Of a stretch of 64,000 nt of DNA, positions 33,473 through 41,218 are shown one piece after another; the stretch's first letter is position 1; every line of letters starts with the position of its first letter. The notes below the pieces were generated by a model that was given only the letters and a program-made list of their open reading frames with translations, did not search any database and was not told where the DNA came from. A program made the translations under genes and the position numbers. The DNA is from UBA4085 sp964556755 (lineage in GTDB: Bacteria > Acidobacteriota > Aminicenantia > Aminicenantales > UBA4085): positions 62,001 through 126,000 of the forward strand of contig CAZKXI010000002.1 in the NCBI GenBank assembly GCA_964556755.1, read 5' to 3'.

Positions 33473-34396
33473 ATGTCCGCTCCCTCCGCCGTCCGCTTCT
33501 TCCGCGTCGCGGGCATCACCCTGCAAGTGGCTTGCCAGGGGCCCGGACCGGCCCTGCCCTGGCATCCCAAGCTGGCCGCGTTCGAGGTCGACGGCCCCGG
33601 CCCGGACACGGTCGTCATCCGGCACCATCGATCGGCCTTTCCCGGGTCCCCGGACGGGCCGGGTCCGGCGGTCTACGACAGCCCTCCCTACCGGGTCCAT
33701 GCCGCGGGCGACGGCTGGATCTACCGCATCGGCGGCGGGGGGGATGGGCGCGTCCAGACCGCCCTCTTCGCCGGAGACTACAGCCGGGCCGATATCTATA
33801 CGCCGGAGCCCCTGGCGGTCCCCGAGCAGGGCTTCGAAGCCCTGACCCTGCTGCCGACGGACCAGGTCCTCCTGGCTCCCCTGCTGGCCCTTCGGGGCGG
33901 CTGCCTCCTGCACGCCGCGGGTGTGGTCCGGGCCGGGGCCGGATGGCTCTTCGCCGGCCATTCGACGGCCGGAAAGTCCACGATCACGCGGATGATGAAG
34001 GGAAGGGCCGAGATCCTCTGCGACGACCGCATCGCCCTGCGCCCCGACGGGAGCGGGGGCTTCCGCATCCACGGGACGTGGAGCCACGGCGACGTGCCCG
34101 ACATCTCGCCCTCCTCGGCCCCGTTGACGGAGCTGTTCCTGCTGCGCCAATCCGAAGGGGATTCGGCGGCGCCCCTGCCCGACCGCCGGGACGTGGCCCG
34201 CAGCCTTCTCGATCTGGTCATCAAGCCGTTGGCCACGACCGCTTGGTGGAGCCTGACCCTGGAGGCGATCGACCGGATCTCCTCTTCGCTGCGGGCTTGG
34301 GATCTGAGCTTCAGCCTGAGCGGGGGAGTCCTTCAAGTCCTTGACCGGATCGAAGCCGGGGAGCGGGGATTTGACTTTTCCGGCCCGAGCCGCTAA
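33473..34396 (+). CDS. HPr-kinase-like P-loop protein (ScmC-like)
   Basis: A 307-residue protein. The C-terminal half has the HprK/PEPCK-like kinase core: LLHAAGVVRAGAGWLFAGHSTAGKSTITRMM near residues 144-172 (Walker A GHSTAGKS) and EILCDDRIALRP near 180 (DD in the Walker B position). The N-terminal half lacks the phosphosugar-sensing domain of true HprK, and no HPr gene is near. Proteins of this form occur in peptide-maturation cassettes such as SynChlorMet (ScmC) beside PqqD and radical SAM proteins, where their role is not settled. Here a 56-residue Cys-containing peptide gene follows directly. No PqqD or radical SAM gene is in the window. The start at 33473 fits the promoter; the longer upstream frame overlaps it. 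Confidence 0.78.
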   Translation: MSAPSAVRFFRVAGITLQVACQGPGPALPWHPKLAAFEVDGPGPDTVVIRHHRSAFPGSPDGPGPAVYDSPPYRVHAAGDGWIYRIGGGGDGRVQTALFAGDYSRADIYTPEPLAVPEQGFEALTLLPTDQVLLAPLLALRGGCLLHAAGVVRAGAGWLFAGHSTAGKSTITRMMKGRAEILCDDRIALRPDGSGGFRIHGTWSHGDVPDISPSSAPLTELFLLRQSEGDSAAPLPDRRDVARSLLDLVIKPLATTAWWSLTLEAIDRISSSLRAWDLSFSLSGGVLQVLDRIEAGERGFDFSGPSR

Positions 34397-34399
34397 GTT
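34371..34399 (+). promoter_or_regulatory. sigma70-type promoter of the small peptide gene
   Basis: TTGACT (34371-34376), a 17-bp spacer and TAAGTT (34394-34399), overlapping the end of the HPr-kinase-like gene and serving the ATG at 34426. Confidence 0.6.
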
Positions 34400-34425
34400 A
34401 GGGTCAGATCGCCGAGGAGAAGCCT

Positions 34426-34596
34426 ATGAAGAAGCCGTGGACCACCCCCGAGCTTATCGTCCTGGTGCGCGTCCAGGCCAACGAGATGGTCCTCGGGACC
34501 TGCAAATCCCAGTTCGGCCTGGGGCCGGCCCGGACCAAGACCGGCTGCATGAACGTGACCGGCGACAGGGCCTGCCAGGGCCACGATAAGAGTTGA
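34426..34596 (+). CDS. 56-residue Cys-containing peptide, candidate RiPP precursor
   Basis: ATG 34426 to TGA 34594-34596, with a GAGGAG ribosome site 6 nt before the ATG and its own promoter. The peptide starts MKKPWTTPELIVLVRVQANE, continues MVLGTCK, and ends in a Gly/Thr/Lys/Cys-containing tail with Cys at residues 26, 41 and 50. The first 24 residues look like a leader (W-x2-P-E-L, then a hydrophobic LIVLV helix) and the rest like a core; there is no signal peptide or membrane helix. From memory, short peptides with a PELIVLVR-type start and a C-terminal Cys/Gly tail recur beside peptide-modifying genes in uncultured bacteria, but I cannot check this. The preceding HPr-kinase-like gene supports a modified-peptide role. 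No modifying enzyme is adjacent, so function is inferred. Confidence 0.7.
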   Translation: MKKPWTTPELIVLVRVQANEMVLGTCKSQFGLGPARTKTGCMNVTGDRACQGHDKS

Positions 34597-34638
34597 CCGG
34601 CCTCGCAGCCGCCTCTCTCCCGCCCCCGGGCGGGGAAA

Positions 34639-34667
34639 TTGACTTCCCCATTTCCCTCCCCTAGAAT
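34639..34667 (+). promoter_or_regulatory. sigma70-type promoter for the kinase-cyclase operon
   Basis: TTGACT (34639-34644), a 17-bp spacer and TAGAAT (34662-34667); the ATG is at 34694. Confidence 0.6.
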
Positions 34668-34693
34668 AGGCCTATCTTTCGCTTCGGGAAACC

Positions 34694-37513
34694 ATGGATA
34701 CCATCGGCAAATACCAGATCATCGAAGAGCTCGGCCGCGGCGGGATGGGCGTCATCTACAAAGCCCTCGATCCGGACATCCACCGCACGGTCGCCATCAA
34801 GGTCATCCGCAAGGAGCTTCTGTCCGGAAGCGGGCCGCAGAGCGGCAAGGCCTTGAAGCGATTCATGGTCGAAGCCCAGGCCGCCGGGCGGCTGACCCAC
34901 CCCCACATCGCCACCATCTACGAGGTCGGGCGCCACGAGGACCAGACCTTCATCGTCATGCAGTACATCGCCGGCCAGAGCCTGCGCAAGCGCCTGGACG
35001 CCGGCCGGGCCTTCTCGGCCGAGGAAGCCGCGGACTTGGCCGTCCCGATCTGCCAGGCGCTGGACTACGCCCACCGTAGCGGCGTCGTTCACCGCGATAT
35101 CAAACCCGACAACATCCTCCTGGACGGGGACGGCAAGCCCTACCTGGTCGACTTCGGCATCGCCACCGTGGAATCCGTCGACGTGACCAAGACCAGCACG
35201 GTCATGGCCACGCCGGCCTACCAGTCGCCCGAACAAGTCTTGGGCGAGCCGATCGACGCCCGCTCCGACATCTTCTCCTTCGGCATCGTCCTTTACGAAA
35301 TGCTGGCCGGCCAGCGGCCCTTCGCCGGCCAGAACTCGACGACCGTGGCCCTGAAGATCGTCAAGGAAGAGCCGCCCGAGCTTGTGCCCAAGGCCGGCGC
35401 CCTGCCGGAGGGATTCGCCGCGGTCGTCCTGAGAGCCCTGGCCAAGCGGCCCGAGGACCGCTGGGCTTCGGCCGGCGAGATGGCCGAGGCGATCCAGGAG
35501 AGCGCCCGCTCGGAGCAGGAGACGACCGTCATCAAGACCCAGCCGAGGGCCACGCTGCCGCGGACGGCGGCCCGCCGCAAGCCCCGCGCCGGGAGATGGC
35601 CGGCTTGGCTCCGCTCGCCGGCCGGAACGGCGGCCGGAATCGCCATCGCCGCCGCGGCCCTTTTCGGCTTGCTGGTCCTGGGCCGCAAGCTGCTCGTGCG
35701 CCCGGCTTCCTTCGAGAACTTGATCACGGTCGCCCCCTTCGCCTATAAGACCCGGGACCTGCCGGACCGCCTCATCGAGTTCGCTCTGGACCGGGCTCTG
35801 ACCGCATCAACCCGCATCCCCGTTCTCAGCGGCGACGGCCGCGAGCTGGCGGCGGGGGGCGATGGCATCCGGGCCCGCAAGCCGCTGGCCAGGATCTCGG
35901 GGACGGTGGTCCCCACCCTGACCGGATTCGACGTCGATGTGACGATCGTCCATAAGGGAGTCAAGAGCCGCAAGGCCTTCCCCTGTAAGGGCAGCCTCGA
36001 CTTGATCTCGAGCCGAATCGAAGAGATCCTGGCCTTCCTCAAGTCCCGCTCGGATGGGGACATCGGCTCGATCGAGGGCGGGCGGAGCTTTGCCGCCATC
36101 TGCACCGCCAACTGGGATGCCTTGACCCACTACCTGAAGGCCCGGGCGGCCTGGGACAAGCTTGAGTCCAAGACGGCCGCGGCCGAGCTCAAGACGGCCC
36201 TGGAGTACGACCCGGATTTCGCCCTGGCCCGGCTGAAAGCGGCCGAAGTGGATTTCTTCCAGGACGATCGCGTGGTCGCCCAGGCCAACGCCGAGGAGGC
36301 TCTGGCCGATGCCGGGCGATTGATCGGCTACGACACGCTCCGCCTGAAAGCCCTCCTGGCCCGCATCGAGTCCCGGCCGGCCGAGGAGAGGGGCTTCCTG
36401 ATGCAGCTGAAGGAGGCTTTTCCCGGCAGCCGCGAGTACCTCTACGAGTTCGCCGAATCCTATTTCCACACCGGCGACGGAGCCGAGGCCATCCCCTACT
36501 ACGCCAAGGCCCTGGATTTGGACGGGTCCTATGCCCTGGCCCACAACCACATCGCCTTCTGCTACGCTTGGACGGGCGACCACGCCAAGGCGGACGAGCA
36601 TTTCCGCCGCTACGTCGAGCTGGACAAGACGGCCAACTCCTACGATTCCATGGCCTCCGGCCTGATGTTTGCCGGCCGCTACGCGGAAGCGGTCGCGGCC
36701 CTCGACAAGGGCAAGGCCCTGGACGACGGCCTCTACTATCTCTACTCCAACTACGCCACGAACTTCGCCCTGACCGGAGCCCTGGCCAAGGCCGAGGAGA
36801 GCCTGCGCCGGGAAGCCGACGCCGCGACCGGCGACTCCTCCCGCTTCGACATCCAGTTCGAGAGGGCCCACATCGCCGCCCTGCGGGGCGACGCGGCCAA
36901 GGCCGAGGAGCTGCTGCGGCCCGCCCTGGAATACTACGGGGGCAAGGCCTTCGCCGACCGCCTGGACGAGTCGCCCATCCGCCCGATCTGGCTCTCCGGC
37001 TGCCTGGCCGCCAAGCGCGGCGACAAAGGACGGCTGCGGGCGTCCATCGCCGATCTGGCCCGGCGGGCCGCGGCCAAGGGGCTGAACGCGGCCAACTACT
37101 TCCCGGTCCTCAAGTTCCTGGCCCACCTGAGGGCGTGGCAGGCCCGCCTGGAGAGGGACAGGGACGGCGTCCTGCGCGAGGTCGAGGAGGCCCAGCGCTT
37201 CGAGCCCAAGATGGGATACTGGACCTCGCCTTTCGACCGGGCCTACTTCCTGGACGAGTACGCCCGGCTCATCCAGGAGGTCGACCCGGCTTCGGCCAAG
37301 CCCAAGGAGCTTCTGGGAGGCGTCCTGGCCTACAACGCCAGCTATCCTCCGGCCCTGCTGCGGATGGCCCGTCTCCTGAAAGCGGAGGGAGACGCGGACG
37401 GCGCCAAGCGCCTGCACGACCGAGCCCGCGCCGTCCTGGCCGGCGCGGACGCCGATTCTCTCCTGGCCAAGGAGCTCGGCGCCGTGGGAACGATCCTAGG
37501 AGTCCGGCCATGA
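34694..37513 (+). CDS. Membrane Ser/Thr protein kinase with C-terminal TPR region
   Basis: A 939-residue protein. The kinase domain (about residues 5-265) has GRGGMGVIYKALD (P-loop), TVAIKVI (Lys), VVHRDIKPDNILL near 132 (catalytic loop), YLVDFGIA (DFG) and ATPAYQSPEQV (P+1 region). A basic linker leads to one membrane helix (about 309-333). The long C-terminal part includes a TolB-like N-terminal segment (about 340-460) and TPR-like repeats (LKTALEYDPDFALARLKAAEV, YAKALDLDGSYALAHNHIAFCYAW). PknB-like kinases of this build phosphorylate Ser/Thr, frequently creating sites for FHA domains. Its last 4 bp overlap an FHA-cyclase gene, a strong hint that the two work together. Confidence 0.93.
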   Translation: MDTIGKYQIIEELGRGGMGVIYKALDPDIHRTVAIKVIRKELLSGSGPQSGKALKRFMVEAQAAGRLTHPHIATIYEVGRHEDQTFIVMQYIAGQSLRKRLDAGRAFSAEEAADLAVPICQALDYAHRSGVVHRDIKPDNILLDGDGKPYLVDFGIATVESVDVTKTSTVMATPAYQSPEQVLGEPIDARSDIFSFGIVLYEMLAGQRPFAGQNSTTVALKIVKEEPPELVPKAGALPEGFAAVVLRALAKRPEDRWASAGEMAEAIQESARSEQETTVIKTQPRATLPRTAARRKPRAGRWPAWLRSPAGTAAGIAIAAAALFGLLVLGRKLLVRPASFENLITVAPFAYKTRDLPDRLIEFALDRALTASTRIPVLSGDGRELAAGGDGIRARKPLARISGTVVPTLTGFDVDVTIVHKGVKSRKAFPCKGSLDLISSRIEEILAFLKSRSDGDIGSIEGGRSFAAICTANWDALTHYLKARAAWDKLESKTAAAELKTALEYDPDFALARLKAAEVDFFQDDRVVAQANAEEALADAGRLIGYDTLRLKALLARIESRPAEERGFLMQLKEAFPGSREYLYEFAESYFHTGDGAEAIPYYAKALDLDGSYALAHNHIAFCYAWTGDHAKADEHFRRYVELDKTANSYDSMASGLMFAGRYAEAVAALDKGKALDDGLYYLYSNYATNFALTGALAKAEESLRREADAATGDSSRFDIQFERAHIAALRGDAAKAEELLRPALEYYGGKAFADRLDESPIRPIWLSGCLAAKRGDKGRLRASIADLARRAAAKGLNAANYFPVLKFLAHLRAWQARLERDRDGVLREVEEAQRFEPKMGYWTSPFDRAYFLDEYARLIQEVDPASAKPKELLGGVLAYNASYPPALLRMARLLKAEGDADGAKRLHDRARAVLAGADADSLLAKELGAVGTILGVRP

Positions 37514-38433
37514 ACCCTTCCCTGCATCTCGAGATTCCCGGCCGCGAGCCCGTCATCTACGAAGTCGCCAACACGACGGGGATCGGGCGGGCCTCGTCCA
37601 ACCAGATCTGCCTCAAGGAGGACGCCGCCGCCTCGCGCCAGCACGCCCTGATCCGCCGCCAGGGCGAGCAGGAGTACTACCTCATCGACATGGGCTCGGC
37701 CAACGGCACGCTGCTGAACTCCAAGCTGATCATCGGCCCGACCCTGCTGCGCAACGGCGATCTCATCCAGGTCGGCGAGACGACCTTCCGGTTCGAGCTC
37801 CCGGGCCCCTCGCCCGAGGAGGTCGCCAAGCTCAGCCAGACGATATGCGAGAAGACCCAGATGGCCGTCCATCTGCGGACCATGGTCATTTTGGTCTGCG
37901 ACATCCGCAATTTTACCCGCATCGGGGAGCTCCTGACGCCGGACCAGCTGGCCCGCTTCCTGGGCTCCTGGTTCCGCCAGTCCCAGGAGATCATCGCCTC
38001 CCAGGGCGGCGTCGTGGACAAGTACATCGGCGACGCCGTGATGGCCTACTGGCCGGTCTCCTCCCAATCTCCCACGGAAGCGGCCGAGAACGCGGTCAAC
38101 GCCGCGTTCCGCATCCAAGCCCTGGCCCGGACGACGACCCTTCCGGAGGGGACCGACTTCCCCTTCGCGGTCGGGGTCGGCATCAACCAGGGCCTCGTCT
38201 CCAGCGGCAACGTCGGGACCCAGTCCCAGCGCGACATGACCATCATGGGCGACGCGGTGACTCTGGCCTTCCGCCTGGAGTCGGCCTGCAAGGTCAAAGG
38301 CATGCCGATCGTGGTGGGAGCGGACATCCACCGGGTCCTGGGCGACAAGTTCAAGTTCATCGCCCTCGGCCAGGTCAAGCTCAAGGGCAAGACGACCAGC
38401 CCGGAGGCCTACGGCCTGAAAGTCGAAGGCTGA
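37510..38433 (+). CDS. FHA domain-class III nucleotidyl cyclase
   Basis: A 307-residue protein. The FHA domain (about residues 20-95) shows GIGRASSNQICL, ASRQHALIRRQ and DMGSANGTLLNSKLI, keeping the phosphothreonine-binding Arg, Ser-x2-His and Asn. The cyclase domain (about 115-300) has metal-binding Asp residues in LVCDIRNFTRIGE and DKYIGDAVMAYW (with the purine-selecting Lys). In RDMTIMGDAVTLAFRLE the Arg is present, but the position normally held by the transition-state Asn (VN-x-A-x-RLE) is Thr. It probably makes cAMP, if active. It overlaps the kinase by 4 bp (ATGA), suggesting the cyclase is recruited to a phosphorylated kinase or substrate. Confidence 0.9.
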   Translation: MNPSLHLEIPGREPVIYEVANTTGIGRASSNQICLKEDAAASRQHALIRRQGEQEYYLIDMGSANGTLLNSKLIIGPTLLRNGDLIQVGETTFRFELPGPSPEEVAKLSQTICEKTQMAVHLRTMVILVCDIRNFTRIGELLTPDQLARFLGSWFRQSQEIIASQGGVVDKYIGDAVMAYWPVSSQSPTEAAENAVNAAFRIQALARTTTLPEGTDFPFAVGVGINQGLVSSGNVGTQSQRDMTIMGDAVTLAFRLESACKVKGMPIVVGADIHRVLGDKFKFIALGQVKLKGKTTSPEAYGLKVEG

Positions 38434-38436
38434 GTC

Positions 38437-39018
38437 ATGCGCCGAGCATCCAGAACGGGGCGGGGGGGCGTCGTGGCGCTGGGGCTGTTCGCTCTCTCTT
38501 CCTTCAGCCCGGCGGCCCAGGCTCCGGACGCGCGCTTGGCCGCCATCCGGGAGCATTCGGCCAGGGTCCAGTCGCTCATCGCCGAGGCGGACAAGGAGGC
38601 GGAGGGCGGCGGATTCTCCGGCCTCTATTGCACCGAAGTCGCCCTCAACAGCCGCAACGGATCCTGGCGGGCGGTCGGGAACTACTACCAGAAGACGGCC
38701 TTCTGGCACAGCGACCAGCCGGAATTCGCCGAGGAAGGGCGGTCTGGCGCCTCCGTCCTGATCAAGGCCGAGGTCCAGGAAGGCGCGGCTATTCGTACGT
38801 CTTACCGGGACTACCTCTTCAAGGACGGCCGCCTGGTCTTCGCTTACGTCAAGGAGAAAGCCGGCGACGGCCCCTTCGAAGAACGCCGATACTATTACGA
38901 CGGCGGCAAGCTGTTCCGGGTCCAGATCGGCCAGGACGTAAGAGCCCAGGCGCCCGACGCCGACATCGTCCGCGAGGCCGCCGCGCTGCAGGCCCGGTTC
39001 CTGGCCCTCTACCGCTGA
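38437..39018 (+). CDS. Small exported protein of unknown function
   Basis: A 193-residue protein beginning 3 bp after the cyclase stop. The N-terminus has a twin-Arg-rich start (MRRASRTGRGG) and a hydrophobic segment ending SPAAQAPDA, consistent with a signal peptide. The mature part has a short helix (LAAIREHSARVQSLIAEADKE) then mostly beta structure (GLYCTEVALNSRNGSWRAVGNYYQK, YRDYLFKDGRLVFAYVKEK, ERRYYYDGGKLFRVQIG). I do not recognise a family. Position in the kinase-cyclase operon suggests an envelope-side output or sensor. Confidence 0.7.
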   Translation: MRRASRTGRGGVVALGLFALSSFSPAAQAPDARLAAIREHSARVQSLIAEADKEAEGGGFSGLYCTEVALNSRNGSWRAVGNYYQKTAFWHSDQPEFAEEGRSGASVLIKAEVQEGAAIRTSYRDYLFKDGRLVFAYVKEKAGDGPFEERRYYYDGGKLFRVQIGQDVRAQAPDADIVREAAALQARFLALYR

Positions 39019-39070
39019 TCCGCTCGGGGCGCCGCGGACGCCGCATCGCCCTCGGGCCGCACCGGTCCGG

Positions 39071-41101
39071 TCAGCGCCGGCGGTACTTGATCAAAAGCGA
39101 GCCGCGGGGCTCGGCGATCTTGATATCCAAGCCGGCCGCAAGCTCTCTCCCCTTCTTGATCAGCGCCAGCCCGTAGTCCTCGAAGGAGACCTCGTAGTCC
39201 CCTTCCGCCTCGAGTCCGCGCAGGGCCGGCCGGATCGAGGATGCCTCGGCCTTATCCCGGCGGAAGGCCAGGATGAGGCCGTCGCCTCTCTCCGGCCGAT
39301 TCCATTGGAAGGCCGTCCAGGTGTCGTCCGAGGTCGCGTACTCGGTCAGGGGGTAGAAGTCCGCCGAGAGGAACGGACGCACGGCCCGGAAGTCGGCGAT
39401 ATCGGCCTGGGCCAGATCCGTTCGGAAGGCCGGCTTGTCGAAATCCCAGGCCAGGACGACGGCCCCGCCGGACAGGGCGGCCCGGAAGGCGTATCGGCTC
39501 GGATCGTTGTTGCCGGTCCCGCTATACGGGAGATAGAGCTGCAAGCCGTAGCTGTGGCCCAGCTCGCCGTTCGGCTCGCAGGGCTCGGAGTCCGTCCGCC
39601 ACAGGGGGATGCTCCGGCCGACGGTCTCGAGGTCGAGCCGGCGGCCGCCTCCGGCACAGTTGTCGATCATCAGCCCCGGCACCCTGGCGAGGAGAGAGTC
39701 CCAGTAGTCGTAGAGCCCTTCGATATGCCGGATCTCGGAGATGCCGAGCCGGTCGGCGGCGTCCCGGGACTGCCAATAGGGCGCGGCGTTGATGTTGATG
39801 TCCTGGCGGTAGATGGTCACCCCCGATTCGAGGAGGAGGCGCGCCACCTCGTCGATGAGCCAGGCCCGGGCCCGTGAATTGCCGAGATCGAAGAGCCGGT
39901 CGGGCCTGTCAGGAAGGCGGATCAGCCATTCCGGATGCTCCCGGTCGAGACGCGTCCCCTGAAAGACGCGCTCGGGCTCGAACCACAGGACGAAGCCCTT
40001 GCCGCGGCGGCGGGCCTCGTCGCCGACCGGCTTCAGGCCGCGCGGGAAGCGGTCCGGGTCCGGCCGCAGGGAGCCGACGGTATCCCACCAGTATTGGCCG
40101 GGATTGCCCTCGAACCATCCGGCGTCGATCCAGTAGGCGTCGGGATCGAGGCCGAATTGGGCCAGCCGATCGATCATGGCCAGGACCCGGATCTCGGTGG
40201 CGCAGGTGTACTCGCTGCAGGGGGCCGGGCCGCCATAGCCGACGCCGTGGGAGATCGGCGGCACGACGGGCGCGCCGCCGGGACGCGGCGCATGGTGGTC
40301 GCGGAGAAAGCGGCGAAAGAGATTATGTCCGTCGATTCGGTCGGCGCTCTTCCAAAAGACGAGGGCCATCGACGGCGAGCGGACCTCCTCGCCGGGATGA
40401 AGGCGGAAATGGGTCTTCTCCATCCCTGCGGCCAGGCTGATGGAGCCGCCCGCTTCGCCGCGGACGACCGCCTTCCAGCGGCCGGTCCAGCCGATGGCGG
40501 CCATGATCCCGCGATCGGATCCGGCGATGTTGAAGAACGGCAGGGCGTTGTCGGAGGACCGGCCGCCGCGGGGGCCGAAGGAGACTTCGGATCCGGCCCG
40601 AAGGGTATCGGCGATGGGCGCGAAATCCGATCGGGCGGCGTCGCTGCCGCGGGCCCGATGGAGCGTGGCGGGCCCCTCGATCAGGCCTTCGAGGCGCAGC
40701 GAGGCGATGAGAATATCGCTGAGAACGGGCGAATCGGCCGGACCTTCGTTCTTGAAGCGGACAATCCATTCCACGGCCGGGTAGTCCGCATAGAGGGTAT
40801 AGGCCACGGTCACTCTGAGCTTCGTCGCCGGATCGGAGTAGACGACCGTCTTCAGCGTCTTGTTCCCGTTCGTCTCGGCCTTGGAGTCAACGCGCCAGCG
40901 GCTCAGGAAAGAGGCCGAGGAGCGATCCCCATAGACGAAGGAAAAGGGCGGCGCGGCGGTTCGCTCGACCCGGGCAGCGACGAATCGGGCCAGGCCGGCC
41001 CGGTCATGGAACGCGGCCGGCTCATAGCTCAGGGCCGAAGACACCGCCGCCAGAAAAATCCCGGTCACTCCCAACGCCGCCGCCGTCGCTCTTCGGATCA
41101 T
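39071..41101 (-). CDS. Secreted GH36-like alpha-galactosidase
   Basis: A 676-residue protein from the ATG at 41101, with a signal peptide (MIRRATAAALGVTGIFLAAVSSALS). After an N-terminal beta-sandwich, the barrel has DAYWIDAGWFEGN near residue 315, GKGFVLWFEPERVF near 365, VTIYRQDINI near 435 (Asp in the nucleophile position), MIDNCAGGGRR near 480 and LWRTDSEPCEP near 500 (Asp in the acid/base position), the clan D pattern of GH36 and GH27. It would release alpha-galactose from oligosaccharides or glycans in the periplasm or outside. The promoter (TTGAAG, 17 bp, TATAGT) ends 6 nt before the ATG, so the mRNA is probably leaderless; the longer open frame to 41182 runs into the integration site. 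Confidence 0.88.
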   Translation of the reverse strand: MIRRATAAALGVTGIFLAAVSSALSYEPAAFHDRAGLARFVAARVERTAAPPFSFVYGDRSSASFLSRWRVDSKAETNGNKTLKTVVYSDPATKLRVTVAYTLYADYPAVEWIVRFKNEGPADSPVLSDILIASLRLEGLIEGPATLHRARGSDAARSDFAPIADTLRAGSEVSFGPRGGRSSDNALPFFNIAGSDRGIMAAIGWTGRWKAVVRGEAGGSISLAAGMEKTHFRLHPGEEVRSPSMALVFWKSADRIDGHNLFRRFLRDHHAPRPGGAPVVPPISHGVGYGGPAPCSEYTCATEIRVLAMIDRLAQFGLDPDAYWIDAGWFEGNPGQYWWDTVGSLRPDPDRFPRGLKPVGDEARRRGKGFVLWFEPERVFQGTRLDREHPEWLIRLPDRPDRLFDLGNSRARAWLIDEVARLLLESGVTIYRQDININAAPYWQSRDAADRLGISEIRHIEGLYDYWDSLLARVPGLMIDNCAGGGRRLDLETVGRSIPLWRTDSEPCEPNGELGHSYGLQLYLPYSGTGNNDPSRYAFRAALSGGAVVLAWDFDKPAFRTDLAQADIADFRAVRPFLSADFYPLTEYATSDDTWTAFQWNRPERGDGLILAFRRDKAEASSIRPALRGLEAEGDYEVSFEDYGLALIKKGRELAAGLDIKIAEPRGSLLIKYRRR

Positions 41102-41107
41102 GGGGCC

Positions 41108-41136
41108 ACTATAATGATTCTCCGCCGCCTCTTCAA
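41108..41136 (-). promoter_or_regulatory. sigma70-type promoter of the alpha-galactosidase, leaderless
   Basis: On the minus strand, TTGAAG (41136-41131), a 17-bp spacer and TATAGT (41113-41108), 6 nt before the ATG at 41101. It lies just outside the left attachment site. Confidence 0.6.
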
Positions 41137-41158
41137 TCCTGCCGGGGCGCGGAATCTG

Positions 41159-41201
41159 GCGCGCCTGGGGTGACTCGAACACCCGACCAACGGTTTAGGA
41201 A
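41159..41201. repeat. Left attachment site (attL), 43-bp direct repeat
   Basis: Identical to 54646-54688. It is the displaced 3' half of the tRNA-Arg gene, from the anticodon loop through the T arm and acceptor, without a 5' half. Confidence 0.9.
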
Positions 41202-41218
41202 GGCGGGATATGCTGGAT

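Noticed and set aside
34618..34636. GC-rich palindrome after the small peptide gene as a terminator
   Set aside because: The stem cannot form with a normal loop size and no T-run follows; it sits just upstream of the next promoter.
41159..41201. A second tRNA-Arg gene at the left end of the element
   Set aside because: Only the 3' half is present; there is no acceptor 5' strand or D arm, so it is attL and not a tRNA.
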